Source: Paenibacillus allorhizosphaerae (GTDB lineage Bacteria > Bacillota > Bacilli > Paenibacillales > NBRC-103111). Taken from it: DNA of 64,000 nt. Made by a program: the position numbers and the translations under genes. The notes under the pieces are model-generated. The model had not been told where the DNA came from. It saw only the letters and a list, made by a program, of their open reading frames with translations, and searched no databases. Location of the stretch: contig NZ_CAJVCE010000013.1 in NCBI RefSeq assembly GCF_910594985.1, forward strand, positions 140,513 through 204,512, in the 5' to 3' direction. How positions within the stretch are numbered: the first letter of the stretch is position 1; each line of letters begins with the position of its first letter. Of this stretch, positions 41,114 to 50,849 are shown piece by piece.

Positions 41114-43426
41114 ATGCCTAAGTACTTACAGCGCCTCTTATTGTTCAGCTTGCTGCTCGGAGCGATTCCCGTTATCTCTCTCGGTGTGATTTCGTACTAC
41201 ATCGCCAAAGGCGATATTGAAACGAAGGTCAAGGAAGGCAATATGCAGGTGCTGCTGCAAACGCAGATGCGAGTCGAACAGGTCATGAAAACGCTTGAGT
41301 TGACGTCCATTCAATATGTCAATTCGGCGCTCGTCACTTCTTCGATCGGCGAGCAGCTAACGGTCGACGACTTTCCAAAAATTCGCGATTTGTCCAAAGG
41401 TTTATATAATTTGCAAACGGTTGCGGGGATTAGCGACGCGTATTTGCTCAGCTTCGACAAGGATTGGATCGTCAGCTTCAAAACGTTCGGATCGCTGACG
41501 GGTTCCGCCGAAGCGGAAACGTTCAGATCGTACGCCAAACATCAGAACAGCTTGTTCTGGGTAACGAACGCCGCCAAGCCGCCGGCTGCCGAAGCGCAGG
41601 TTACGGAGCCGGCATCGGAAGAAACGCCCGTCACACCGCACGATACGACCCGGATGGTATATAAAATTCCGGTCGTGCCGACGACGAGTCAGCCGAAAGG
41701 GCTGCTTGTCGTCGAGCTGCAAAATAACCAAATCAGCAATTTGCTCACGCAAAACAACAATCTCGGAGACAGCTATGTGCTCGACCGCAAGGGCAGCAAC
41801 TTTTTGTCCAACGCTTCGGCGGACAAATACGGAGAAATTAACGCAATGGTGATGGAACGCGTGACGCAAGATCCGCAATCCTCCGGCTTTTTCAATGCAT
41901 ACGCAGGGAAAAAAGAGTTCGGCGTCACTTATCGGCAAGCCTATAACGGATGGATGTACATTTCCGTTGTCTCGATTGATGAAATTACCGCCCAATCGCG
42001 TAAAATCGCGTGGATTACGTTTATTGTGTGCAGCATCATATTCATTTTCGTCGGACTGGCCGCCTTCTACGGCAGCCGCCGCATATATTCGCCGATCAAA
42101 CGGCTGTTTGAATTTACGAAGGACATCGAAGTCGAGGGGCAGAGCGGCAAAGACGAAATCAGTTCGATCGAGCAGCGGTTCCGGACGCTGTTCAGTACGG
42201 AGAAGCAGCTGCAGCAGCAGGTGAAAGGGCATTTTGTTCAGTTAAAAGAATTTTTCATGCTCAAGCTGTTTACCGGACAAGTCTCGGACGCCGAATTCGC
42301 CAGAAGGGCAGACATATTCGGGTTCCCGTCGGAGTGGAAGCATCTCGGCGTATTGACGCTGCAGATCGACTCGCTGCACGGCACGCGTTACCGGGAGCAT
42401 GACCGTGAGCTGCTGCTGTTTGCGATCAATAATATCGTCGGCGAACTGATCCCGGCGGAACGGCGATTCAGCCCGCTGCTGCACGATCAGTCGCAAGTCA
42501 CGCTCTTGATCAGCCAGTCGGAGAATGAAGTAGGCGCGAAGCAAGAATTGTACGAAGCGGCGGAAAGCATTAAGCAGAAAGTATACGAATTTCTGCAGCT
42601 GCCCGTCAGCCTGGGGATCAGCCGGCCGTTTGCGAAGCTGGGAGAAGCTGTTCGCGCGCACGGCGAAGGACTGGAAGCGCTCAAAAGCCGGATCAGCCTC
42701 GGCAGCGAAATTATAGTGCACTATGACGATATCGAGGCGGGGAAGAAAGGCTTGGAAGCGGCGGTCTACATGCAGCTGAAAATGCACGAGGACCAGCTCG
42801 TAAGTGCGATGAAGCTCGGCGATATGGGCCGCGTGAACGAGCAGTTCGACAAATACATGGCCGCCATCGTCGCCAAGGAGGTTCACGCCAACGATTACCC
42901 GGTGCTCATGATTCAGCTCATTTCGAAGATGATGCAGCTGGTCCAGGAGCAGGGCGGTCAAGTGAAACCCGTACTGGGCGACCGGGCGACGATCGAGCAT
43001 TTTCTCAAGTTGGGTACGATGGAAGACATTGCGGATTGGTTCCGCACGGACTTGTTCAAGCCGGTGAACGCGTTCCTGAACAGACAGGCGGAATCGCAGT
43101 ATATCGATATTGCCGGACAGATGGTGAAGCTCATTCATGAGCGCTTCGATCAGGACATCTCGCTTGAGTCCTGCGCGCAGACGTTGAATTTCCACCCTGT
43201 CTATTTGAGCCGCGTGTTCAAAAAGGAGATCGGTATCAATTTCAGCGAATATTTGGCCGATTACCGGATGAACATGGCCAAGACATGGCTGGAGAACACG
43301 ACTTGGAAAATATCCGAAATCGCCGAGAAGCTCAGCTACACGAATACGACGGCGTTTATCCGGACGTTTCGCAAAATCGTGGGTACGACCCCCGGCCAAT
43401 ACCGGGAAGATTATAAAAAGCTATAG
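41114..43426 (+). CDS. Membrane-bound AraC-family regulator (YesS/YtdP-like)
   Basis: From ATG 41114 (AGGAGGGGAG upstream) the protein has 770 residues. A membrane helix (about 9-30), a large external Cache-like domain, a second helix (about 305-327; ITFIVCSIIFIFVGLAAFYG), a cytosolic linker and a C-terminal AraC DNA-binding domain follow in order. The last domain contains LESCAQTLNFHPVYLSRVFKKE and ISEIAEKLSYTNTTAFIRTF. Such proteins sense sugars outside and activate nearby Lpl/Yte/Yes genes. It lies between GH105 and lplB; repeated GTTAAAT-type motifs on both sides are candidate sites. Confidence 0.92.
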   Translation: MPKYLQRLLLFSLLLGAIPVISLGVISYYIAKGDIETKVKEGNMQVLLQTQMRVEQVMKTLELTSIQYVNSALVTSSIGEQLTVDDFPKIRDLSKGLYNLQTVAGISDAYLLSFDKDWIVSFKTFGSLTGSAEAETFRSYAKHQNSLFWVTNAAKPPAAEAQVTEPASEETPVTPHDTTRMVYKIPVVPTTSQPKGLLVVELQNNQISNLLTQNNNLGDSYVLDRKGSNFLSNASADKYGEINAMVMERVTQDPQSSGFFNAYAGKKEFGVTYRQAYNGWMYISVVSIDEITAQSRKIAWITFIVCSIIFIFVGLAAFYGSRRIYSPIKRLFEFTKDIEVEGQSGKDEISSIEQRFRTLFSTEKQLQQQVKGHFVQLKEFFMLKLFTGQVSDAEFARRADIFGFPSEWKHLGVLTLQIDSLHGTRYREHDRELLLFAINNIVGELIPAERRFSPLLHDQSQVTLLISQSENEVGAKQELYEAAESIKQKVYEFLQLPVSLGISRPFAKLGEAVRAHGEGLEALKSRISLGSEIIVHYDDIEAGKKGLEAAVYMQLKMHEDQLVSAMKLGDMGRVNEQFDKYMAAIVAKEVHANDYPVLMIQLISKMMQLVQEQGGQVKPVLGDRATIEHFLKLGTMEDIADWFRTDLFKPVNAFLNRQAESQYIDIAGQMVKLIHERFDQDISLESCAQTLNFHPVYLSRVFKKEIGINFSEYLADYRMNMAKTWLENTTWKISEIAEKLSYTNTTAFIRTFRKIVGTTPGQYREDYKKL

Positions 43427-43448
43427 CGCTTTGACCTAGCGCTTAAAG

Positions 43449-43488
43449 AGCAGGACACCGTTCATTGGGCGGGTCCTGCTTTTTTTAT
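43449..43488 (+). terminator. Terminator after the AraC regulator
   Basis: AGCAGGAC (43449-43456) pairs with GTCCTGCT (43473-43480), then TTTTTTT. Confidence 0.85.
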
Positions 43489-43605
43489 GCATTCGTCCGG
43501 ACCTGCACCGTTAAACGCGGAAGCGTCGCCGATGCTTTCATTCGCCTCGTCAATCATTTGCCTGCTTAATGACTTACGCCATAAAACAACACGATTTTCC
43601 GGCAG

Positions 43606-43705
43606 GTTAAAATCAAGCGATGCCAAGTTAAATTGCGCTCATTGCGCGCGCAAAGCCGCACCGCACAACGATTTGCGCGGAAACAAGTTGAATTCGGGCT
43701 ATAGC
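43606..43705 (+). promoter_or_regulatory. Repeated GTTAAAT-type motifs before lplB
   Basis: GTTAAAATCAAGCG at 43606, GTTAAATTGCGCTC at 43627 (21 bp apart, two helix turns) and GTTGAATTCGGGCTATAGC at 43687. Direct repeats 21 bp apart are typical of AraC-family operators. Confidence 0.5.
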
Positions 43706-43805
43706 ATGTTCCAAGGCGGGCGCTGATAATGAAGACAACAAGTTGATCGACGGCTGAGCTTGATGCGGCCGGTTCAATGATTCAAGAGAGGGTGGACGAC
43801 AGCTT

Positions 43806-44780
43806 ATGACGACGCAGACCAATACGCAGACGAACATGAAGTCGAAAGCGAAGCCCGGAGCAGCATTTTTTCGCCGGGAAGGGCTCGCCAAAGATTTGAT
43901 CCGCGACCGGTGGCTGTACTTGATGCTGCTTCCGGGTGTGCTTTACTTCGTTATTTTCAAATATGTGCCGATGTACGGGCTGGTGATGGCGTTTCAGGAT
44001 TACAAGCCGCATCTCGGCATTATGAACAGTCCATGGGTGGGGCTAAAACATTTTAACCGGTTTTTCAGCGAGCCGCAGTTTTGGCAGCTGTTCCAGAATA
44101 CGGCGCTGCTTGCCGTGTACAACCTGGTGTTTTTCTTCCCGCTGCCGATTGTGCTTGCACTGATGATGAATGAAGTGCGACGCGAAAAGTTCAAACGTTT
44201 CGTACAGACGCTCGTCTACGTACCGCATTTTGTTTCCTGGGTTGTCGTCGTCGGTGTGTTCTACATGTTGTTTACGACGGAGGGCGGGGCGGTCAACGAG
44301 CTGCTGTACGCGCTGACCGGACATAAAATCGCGTTCTTGCTGGAGCCGGAATGGTTCAGGACGATGATCGTCACGCAGTCCATCTGGAAGGAAATCGGCT
44401 GGGGCACGATCATCTTCCTCGCCGCCTTGTCCGGTGTCGACATGCAGCTCTATGAAGCGGCGCGGATGGATGGGGCAAACCGCTGGAGACAGCTATGGCA
44501 TATTACGCTGCCGGCGATCCGCAGCACCATTGTCATCCTGCTCATTCTTCGACTGGGTAACTTCCTGGACTCCGGCTTCGAGCATATATTCCTGATGCTG
44601 ACCCCGACGAACCGGGAAGTCGGCGAAGTATTCGATACGTATGTTTACGTCAAAGGTTTGACGCAATCTCAATTCAGCTACAGCGCCGCGGTCGGTCTGT
44701 TCAAATCGGCGATCGGGCTCGTGCTGGTGCTCGGCTCGAACTGGCTGGCGAAGCGTTTCGGCCAAGAAGGCGTGTATTGA
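43806..44780 (+). CDS. lplB: ABC transporter permease, LplB-like
   Basis: The 324-residue protein has six membrane helices after a hydrophilic N-terminus. LMLLPGVLYFVIFKYVPMYG and the docking EAA motif YEAARMDGANRWRQLWHITL are typical of LplB/YteP permeases for pectic oligosaccharides. It pairs with LplC 51 bp downstream and the binding protein at 45763. No ATPase gene is present, as usual for this family, which shares MsmX. GAGAGGG precedes the ATG. Confidence 0.92.
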   Translation: MTTQTNTQTNMKSKAKPGAAFFRREGLAKDLIRDRWLYLMLLPGVLYFVIFKYVPMYGLVMAFQDYKPHLGIMNSPWVGLKHFNRFFSEPQFWQLFQNTALLAVYNLVFFFPLPIVLALMMNEVRREKFKRFVQTLVYVPHFVSWVVVVGVFYMLFTTEGGAVNELLYALTGHKIAFLLEPEWFRTMIVTQSIWKEIGWGTIIFLAALSGVDMQLYEAARMDGANRWRQLWHITLPAIRSTIVILLILRLGNFLDSGFEHIFLMLTPTNREVGEVFDTYVYVKGLTQSQFSYSAAVGLFKSAIGLVLVLGSNWLAKRFGQEGVY

Positions 44781-44831
44781 TCCGCCGCTATCCATCAATA
44801 TTTCGAAACATGATACGATAAGGAGGACTAG

Positions 44832-45710
44832 ATGGCCATGCATCAAGACAAAACGATCGGCAACAAAATTTTTGACGGCGTAAACTATGCGCTGTTGACC
44901 ATCATCGCCGCAATCACCGTTATTCCGTTCATTTATATATTGGCCGTATCTTTTACGAGCCCGCATGAAGTGGCCAAAGGCGGATTCATCCTGTTCCCGA
45001 AGGAATTTTCTTTGTCCGCTTACAAGTACATTTTATCGACGGGAACGCTGACGCACAGTTTACTTGTCTCCATCTATGTTACGGTGATCGGAACGCTGAT
45101 CAATCTGCTGTTCACATCGCTGATGGCGTATCCGCTGGCGAAGGCGACCCTTCGCGGCCGCCAGACGATTCTGCTCGGCGTCCTGTTCACGATGCTGTTC
45201 AGCGGCGGGATGATTCCGACGTACTTCGTCGTCAAGGCGATGCATTTGACCAATACGCTCTGGTCGCTCATGATTCCGAGCGCGATCAGCGCCTTCAACC
45301 TGATCGTCCTGAAAAACTTTTTCCAGCAAATTCCCGACGGTCTCGAAGATTCGGCCAAAATCGACGGCTGCGGCGACGTGGGGGTACTGTTCCGCATCGT
45401 GCTCCCGCTGTCGATGCCGGCGATGGCGACTTTCGGCTTGTTTTATGCGGTCGGGCATTGGAACCAATTTTTTAACGCCGTCATGTACATCAACGACAAT
45501 ACGAAGTGGCCGATTCAGGTGCTGCTGCGCGAGATCGTCATTTTGGCGCAAAGCCGCATCGGCGACACCGGCTTCGACGAGACGGAAATTCAGCCGCTCA
45601 CGATCCGGATGGCTGCCATTGTGTTCGCGACTATCCCGATTTTGCTCGTATATCCGTTCTTGCAGAAGCATTTTGCCAAAGGCGTCATGCTCGGTTCGGT
45701 AAAAGGGTAA
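44832..45710 (+). CDS. lplC: ABC transporter permease, LplC-like
   Basis: The 292-residue protein has six membrane helices with FTSPHEVAKGGFILFPKEFS near the start and the docking loop LEDSAKIDGCGDVGVLFRIV. It completes the channel with LplB. The ATG at 44832 follows AAGGAGG by five bases. It lies 52 bp before the solute-binding gene. Confidence 0.92.
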   Translation: MAMHQDKTIGNKIFDGVNYALLTIIAAITVIPFIYILAVSFTSPHEVAKGGFILFPKEFSLSAYKYILSTGTLTHSLLVSIYVTVIGTLINLLFTSLMAYPLAKATLRGRQTILLGVLFTMLFSGGMIPTYFVVKAMHLTNTLWSLMIPSAISAFNLIVLKNFFQQIPDGLEDSAKIDGCGDVGVLFRIVLPLSMPAMATFGLFYAVGHWNQFFNAVMYINDNTKWPIQVLLREIVILAQSRIGDTGFDETEIQPLTIRMAAIVFATIPILLVYPFLQKHFAKGVMLGSVKG

Positions 45711-45762
45711 TCCGGATTCACCTTAAATAGAGAAACCATACGTAAACGGGAGGAACTACACC

Positions 45763-47274
45763 ATGATATCCAGTAAAAAAACGACAGTCATTTTGGCGGC
45801 TACCCTTGCCGCGGCGGCATCGGTTGCCGGCTGCGGCGCGAAACCGCAGGATCAGGCAGCGGGCGGAGCGCAATCTTCCGGACCGCTCAACATCAGCATG
45901 GCGGTGACGCAAGTCGGGGACATCCCGGCGAAGGACAGCGCGGTTCAGCAAATGATCGAAAAATACACGAACGCGAAGCTTGATATTCAATGGATACCGA
46001 ATTCGGCTTACAACGACAAAATCAACGTCATGATCGCCTCCAGCGATATGCCGAAAATGGTCAAGGTGCAGTACAATCCGAATATCGTCAGCTCGCTGCG
46101 ATCCGATCTTTTTTGGGAAGTCGGCCCGTATTTGAAAGAATTCAAAAATTTGTCCGCGCAAAACCCGATTTTTTACAATAACATTTCCGTGGACGGCAAA
46201 ATTTACGGGGTGCCGAATTTCAGCGACATCGGCCGCGCGTCCGTCGTGTTTCGCAAAGATTGGCTGGACAGCCTCGGGCTCAAGCTGCCGACGACCGTCG
46301 ACGAATGGTACAACGTAACGAAAGCGATGGCGCTGAACGATCCGGATAAAAACGGTAAGAACGATACGTACGGCCTGATGCTGTTCAAAAAATACAATGA
46401 AGGCCAATATTCGCTTACGACGCGTCTGGCAACGTCACTCGGCGCTCCGAACAAGTGGGCGGTCGATAAGGACGGCAATTTTACGCCGGAATTCATGACC
46501 AAAGAGTATAAAGATACGCTCAAGCTGCTGAAGCGGTTGTATGACGAGAAGCTCATTAATCAAGACTTTGCCGTATTCGATTCGACCGAAGCGGAGAAAA
46601 TGTTCGATTCCGGCCGTGCGGGACTGAAAATCGCCGTAGCTCAAACGGGCAAAAGCCAGGCAGACCGCCTGTCCAAAAACGACCCGAACGCGGTCGTTGA
46701 CGTGGAGCCGCTGAAAGGACCGCAAGGCATTCGAGTTTCCGGCGAGCCGGGGAACAGCGGATTTTTCGTCTTCCCGAAATCGTCCGTCAAAAACGAAGCG
46801 GAGCTCAAGCAGTATCTCGGCTTCCTCAACAAGCTGATGGATCCGGAGATGGCTACGCTGCTGATGCGAGGCGTCGAGAATACGCATTTCGTTAAAGCCG
46901 GAGACAAAGTCGAATTTAAAGATTTTTCCGCATTCCAGCGTGAAGTGAAGCCGTACCGCGACAACTTGCCGTATGTGGAAGGCTTTAACGTCGCTCCGCT
47001 CAAAGATACGCCGATCGGTGAAAAAGGCGTGACCATCGCGAAGGAAAACATGAAGTATGCCGTTCCGAATCCGGCCCTGACGCTCAATTCTCCTACGTAC
47101 ACCGAGCGCGGCGCGGAACTGGATCAAATGGTTGCGGATGCGCAAACGAAATACATTATGGGGAAACTCGACGATGCAGGCTTGCAGGCGGAATATGACA
47201 GATGGAAAAAAGCCGGCGGCGGCAAAGTGATGGAAGAGTACAAAGCGGACTATTTGAAAACGCAGAAGAAATAA
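45763..47274 (+). CDS. Extracellular solute-binding lipoprotein, LplA-like
   Basis: The 503-residue lipoprotein has lipobox VAGC and the same architecture as the two orphan proteins at 19404 and 20940, including MAVTQVGDIPAKDSAVQQ and the Asp-rich DPDKNGKNDTYGL loop. It follows LplB and LplC and should bind the pectic oligosaccharide they import. GGGAGG lies eight bases before the ATG. The loop at about residue 240 (GAPNKWAVDKDG) differs from the orphans at the likely ligand cleft. Confidence 0.92.
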   Translation: MISSKKTTVILAATLAAAASVAGCGAKPQDQAAGGAQSSGPLNISMAVTQVGDIPAKDSAVQQMIEKYTNAKLDIQWIPNSAYNDKINVMIASSDMPKMVKVQYNPNIVSSLRSDLFWEVGPYLKEFKNLSAQNPIFYNNISVDGKIYGVPNFSDIGRASVVFRKDWLDSLGLKLPTTVDEWYNVTKAMALNDPDKNGKNDTYGLMLFKKYNEGQYSLTTRLATSLGAPNKWAVDKDGNFTPEFMTKEYKDTLKLLKRLYDEKLINQDFAVFDSTEAEKMFDSGRAGLKIAVAQTGKSQADRLSKNDPNAVVDVEPLKGPQGIRVSGEPGNSGFFVFPKSSVKNEAELKQYLGFLNKLMDPEMATLLMRGVENTHFVKAGDKVEFKDFSAFQREVKPYRDNLPYVEGFNVAPLKDTPIGEKGVTIAKENMKYAVPNPALTLNSPTYTERGAELDQMVADAQTKYIMGKLDDAGLQAEYDRWKKAGGGKVMEEYKADYLKTQKK

Positions 47275-47337
47275 CGGCGAAGTATTCGGACAGGAGCATC
47301 TATACATCCAGAGAAGAGAGAGAGGAATGGGAGTCGT

Positions 47338-48645
47338 ATGAAAAGAAAATACGCCGTGTGCGGCGTCAGCAACCGGGCGATCGGCATGTTTATCGGGCCG
47401 ATGCTGGCGACGTTCGCAGGACAATGTGAGATTGTCGGTCTGCTCGACATCGATGCGCGCCGGCATGAAGTGTGCAAGAGCCAGTATCCGCAGTTGGCCG
47501 ATGTGCCGGAATACGGGGCGGACGATTTCGACCGGATGGTCGCCGAGACGAAACCGGACGTTATTCTAGCCACCGGCCGCGACGATACGCATGCGGTATA
47601 CATTATCAAAGCGCTGGAAAAAGATCTCGACGTGCTGACGGAAAAGCCGATGGCGACGACGGGAGAAGATTGCCGCCGCATTATGGACGCGGAGGCACGA
47701 AGCAAAGGGAAAGTGACGGTAACCTTCAACTATCGTTACGCACCGATCCATACGAAAATCAAGGAAATGGTGCTCGAAGGAAAAGTCGGCCGCGTCACTT
47801 CGATCGATCTGAACTGGTATATCGATACGTATCACGGCTCCAGCTATTTTAAGCGCTGGAACCGGATTCGCGAAATTTCCGGCGGGCTGTCCATCCATAA
47901 GAGCTCGCATCACTTCGACCTTGTCAACTGGTGGATCGGCCAAAAGCCGGTGGAAGCGTTCGCCTATGGCGCACTCAACTATTACGGACCGGAAGGGGAG
48001 CTTAATCCCCGGAAGGAAGACGGCAGGCACTGCGGTACCTGTGACGTGAAGCAGGACTGCGCTTATTATACGCGCTGGTCGACGCGCAGCCGGGATATGG
48101 CCGTCAAGGACGATCATCTGGGCACCGTGAAAGGCGAAGGCAGTAAGGCGGATTATACGAGCTACCGTCCGGATGCCTGTATTTACGACTCCGATATTAA
48201 CATCGAGGACACGTACGCGGCTGCGGTCAAATATGACGGCGGGGCGCTGCTGAGCTACTCGGTCAATTTCTCGATGCCGTATGAAGGATATCGTCTGGCG
48301 ATTAACGGGACGAAAGGCCGCATCGAAACGATCGAGTATCATGCGCCGTCCCGAACGCCGTTCCCGACGGAGGTGCAGACGATCGATTATTTCCCGCTGT
48401 TCGGCTCGAAGCAGACGATCCACGTCGTGCACCGCGAAGGCGGACACGGCGGCGGCGACCCGGTGCTGCTCGAGGACTTGTTCCTCGGTCCCGATCCGGC
48501 GCGCGGGTACGACATATTGTCCGGCAGCGAAGACGGCGCGTACTCGATCGGCACGGGCGAGGCGGTGTGGCGCTCGGTGCTGGAGCATCGGCCCGTTCGG
48601 CTGGAAGAAGTGCTGCGCGCACCTGCGCCTGCAGCCGCACGTTGA
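47338..48645 (+). CDS. Gfo/Idh/MocA family oxidoreductase
   Basis: The 435-residue protein begins with an NAD-binding fold (YAVCGVSNRAIGMFIGPML) and carries the family motif TEKPMA near residue 101, followed by the substrate-side HKSSHHFDLVNWW. A C-terminal insertion with three cysteines (HCGTCDVKQDC) may bind metal. It should oxidise or epimerise a sugar or inositol derivative in the degradation pathway. It lies 63 bp after the solute-binding gene and is probably co-transcribed. Confidence 0.9.
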   Translation: MKRKYAVCGVSNRAIGMFIGPMLATFAGQCEIVGLLDIDARRHEVCKSQYPQLADVPEYGADDFDRMVAETKPDVILATGRDDTHAVYIIKALEKDLDVLTEKPMATTGEDCRRIMDAEARSKGKVTVTFNYRYAPIHTKIKEMVLEGKVGRVTSIDLNWYIDTYHGSSYFKRWNRIREISGGLSIHKSSHHFDLVNWWIGQKPVEAFAYGALNYYGPEGELNPRKEDGRHCGTCDVKQDCAYYTRWSTRSRDMAVKDDHLGTVKGEGSKADYTSYRPDACIYDSDINIEDTYAAAVKYDGGALLSYSVNFSMPYEGYRLAINGTKGRIETIEYHAPSRTPFPTEVQTIDYFPLFGSKQTIHVVHREGGHGGGDPVLLEDLFLGPDPARGYDILSGSEDGAYSIGTGEAVWRSVLEHRPVRLEEVLRAPAPAAAR

Positions 48646-48763
48646 TTGCGGAAACGGCTGGCGTGCGCAAAACGAAGCCGCGAGTTTGCAGCGGTGATTG
48701 TCTAGGGGCAGAATTATTCGCACTATCGCCGCGGTGGGCGGTTCAGGGGCAATTGATGCAGCG

Positions 48764-48968
48764 TAATAGGGGAAATCGCAATAATAGTTGGCGGAAACCC
48801 ACTTAATTTGCTCGAAAACGTAATGATCTACTTATAGTGGGCCAAACCGAACGATTCGAAGGGATATTTCTTTGAATTATTCGGTTTGGCCTATTAATCG
48901 TCCTATCACTATAATTTTCGATGGGAAATAGCGGGATTAGGGCCATTAATGATTCGATTTGCCTTATT
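48764..48968. repeat. Long imperfect inverted repeat (about 205 bp)
   Basis: The arms are centred on 48866. Perfect core arms GGCCAAACCGAA (48840-48851) and TTCGGTTTGGCC (48880-48891) enclose an inner ATTCGAAG/CTTTGAAT. Similarity continues outward: TCGAAAA (48812-48818) mirrors TTTTCGA, and TAATAGGGGAAATCG (48764-48778) mirrors CGATTTGCCTTATTA (48954-48968). There is no T run. It fills most of the gap between the oxidoreductase and the next gene and could be a MITE-like element or a long RNA hairpin. Confidence 0.6.
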
Positions 48969-49138
48969 AGTATCCAAACCTTTACTCCCGTGTTTCCACT
49001 ATTCCACACTTTACCTATCATTGTGCGTCTTTCCAACATTGTGATGACCGCGGGCCATTTATGAGCTGGAGGTACGGTTGCAACTTATTGCCATTCTTGT
49101 GCGTATGAAAGGTAACGGCAATGGAGGAAGGGGAGACG

Positions 49139-49642
49139 ATGATGGAATCCGGCAAAGTATACTTTCGGGACAATTTTTTGTCCAGCGGGGAGACAGACAT
49201 AACCGATGAGAGGGAATGGAAAGTCGGATCGCTCGATTTGCACTCCATGTTCGGTTCGGGCATTACCGTAAGAGATGCGTCGGGGAGGGAAATCGTGAAG
49301 GGCAAATTCCCGGTGTTCTCCAATACTTGGACGATTTCCGATCATATGGACCGCGAACTAGGAAGATTAAAGGCCAAATTAACTTTTTTCGCCAAGCGTT
49401 TCGTTTATGTAAGCGTAAGCGGACAAGAGCTATATATTGAATCGCCTGCATTTTCCAATGAATACGAGGTGAAGACGGCGGAAGGGAGCACGGCAGCGCA
49501 TTTTCGCAAAATTAGCGGGATGTTCTCGGCAGGTGCCTTCGAACTGGTCAATGATTCGAACTTTCCGATGGAAGAGCTGATTGCGGTCGTCATGGGGGTT
49601 CATGCGATTCGGAAAAGGCAGCAAAGTACGGCTGCGACATAG
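49139..49642 (+). CDS. LURP-one-related/YxjI-type protein
   Basis: The protein has about 167 residues from ATG 49139 (or 49142), just after AAGGGGAG. It has the tubby/LOR-like beta-barrel pattern: VYFRDNFLSSGETDITDE, HSMFGSGITVRD, TWTISDHMDREL and a last helix ELIAVVMGVHAIRKRQ. YxjI-type proteins are small, mostly uncharacterised proteins related to phospholipid scramblases and plant LURP-one. It is a single gene with its own terminator. Confidence 0.8.
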   Translation: MMESGKVYFRDNFLSSGETDITDEREWKVGSLDLHSMFGSGITVRDASGREIVKGKFPVFSNTWTISDHMDRELGRLKAKLTFFAKRFVYVSVSGQELYIESPAFSNEYEVKTAEGSTAAHFRKISGMFSAGAFELVNDSNFPMEELIAVVMGVHAIRKRQQSTAAT

Positions 49643-49651
49643 AACGAACAG

Positions 49652-49690
49652 AAAAACAGACATTCGGCGATTCGGATGTCTGTTTTTATA
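49652..49690 (+). terminator. Terminator
   Basis: AAAAACAGACAT (49652-49663) pairs with ATGTCTGTTTTT (49676-49687). It may act in both directions, toward the convergent epimerase gene. Confidence 0.85.
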
Positions 49691-49771
49691 ATTATATTTT
49701 CCGTTGACACTTAACGCCCAAGCCGAGCGCAAATCACCGTTATTTGTCATCGCAATGTGCAATATTGTTGA

Positions 49772-50722
49772 TTAGCTATGGATTACGTCCAGCTTCACTT
49801 CAAGCTCCAACGTTTCGCCCGGTTCAATGCCTCGAAGGCCGGTCACCTCTTCGGGCAGATTGAGATTCGGAGCATTCGTTACCCAAGTATAAGGCTCCAA
49901 GCATATGAAGTCCTGCGCCTCGCCTTTTGTAAAAATGACCCACTGCTTAAACACACTCGATCCGCTATAGCGAATTTCGACGTCGTCCCTGGACAAAATC
50001 GCAAGGCAAGGGTAATCGCCGATCTGGAACACCATGTCCAGGTTATGTCCTTCAAGGCTATCTCCGTGTATCAGCTGCTCGAACCGGCCGCTGAGCGGTG
50101 CAATGGTTCCCGTCGGAATGCACTTGTCGTCCAACTCCCAGCTTCCGACGGCAGGCAGTTGAAGCTTCCATTGCTCCGGCTGGCCGTCAAGCAGGAACCA
50201 TGTGTGCAGCCCGTAACCGAAAGGTGCCTTCGTATCGCCGCGATTGGTCGCTTTTAGCTGGTGGCGAAGCGTACCGCCCTCCAGCTCGTAAGTTAATTCC
50301 AACTCGAGCGCATGCGGATATTGACGCTGCACATTGGCGTCTTCCGCCAACCGGAGGATGGAGGTAAGGAACAGCTTGCCGTCTCTTTCGCCGGTGGCGG
50401 TCACCGTCCACGGCTGGCTGCGAACCATGCCGTGAATATGGTTGCCGGTCGCATGATTGATGTCGAACCGGTATTCGCGTCCGTCGTAACGGAACGTTCC
50501 TTCGCTGATCCGGTTCGGCGGCATCAGAATCGGTGTGCCGAACTGGATGGGCTGTTCCGCTAATTCCTGCGGTCCGGACGGGACGCGGAGCATTTCCCGA
50601 TTCAGTTTTTTATCGTGAATGGAATATACATTGTTGCCGACGGCAGGGCAAATACGGACGAGCAGTCGGTCGTTTTCCAGCGTATAGGCAGGCGTACCGT
50701 ACCAATCGATTTGCTTGATCAT
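49772..50722 (-). CDS. Aldose 1-epimerase family protein
   Basis: The 316-residue protein is a galactose-mutarotase-like beta-sandwich: LLVRICPAVGNNVYSI, NHATGNHIHGMVRSQPW with the conserved His pair, GYGLHTWFLLDG and FICLEPYTWVTNAPNL with the catalytic Glu. It should interconvert alpha and beta anomers of an imported sugar, which fits the pectin locus. AAAGGAG lies upstream of the ATG. A possible -10 TATAAT (minus, 50796-50791) precedes it. Confidence 0.88.
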   Translation of the reverse strand: MIKQIDWYGTPAYTLENDRLLVRICPAVGNNVYSIHDKKLNREMLRVPSGPQELAEQPIQFGTPILMPPNRISEGTFRYDGREYRFDINHATGNHIHGMVRSQPWTVTATGERDGKLFLTSILRLAEDANVQRQYPHALELELTYELEGGTLRHQLKATNRGDTKAPFGYGLHTWFLLDGQPEQWKLQLPAVGSWELDDKCIPTGTIAPLSGRFEQLIHGDSLEGHNLDMVFQIGDYPCLAILSRDDVEIRYSGSSVFKQWVIFTKGEAQDFICLEPYTWVTNAPNLNLPEEVTGLRGIEPGETLELEVKLDVIHS

Positions 50723-50849
50723 ATCGGATGAAGCGCTCCTTTACAACAGGTTATAGGATGGATGGGAAAACTTGCAGGACATTCAACTTCATTATAGCGC
50801 AAAAATCGGAAAGAACACTCGTTAATTTGGACGAAGCTTTTTCCCTTAA

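Noticed and set aside
43806..45710. Missing ATPase taken as evidence of a broken transporter
   Set aside because: Lpl- and Ugp-type importers of Firmicutes normally borrow a shared MsmX-type ATPase, so the absence is expected.
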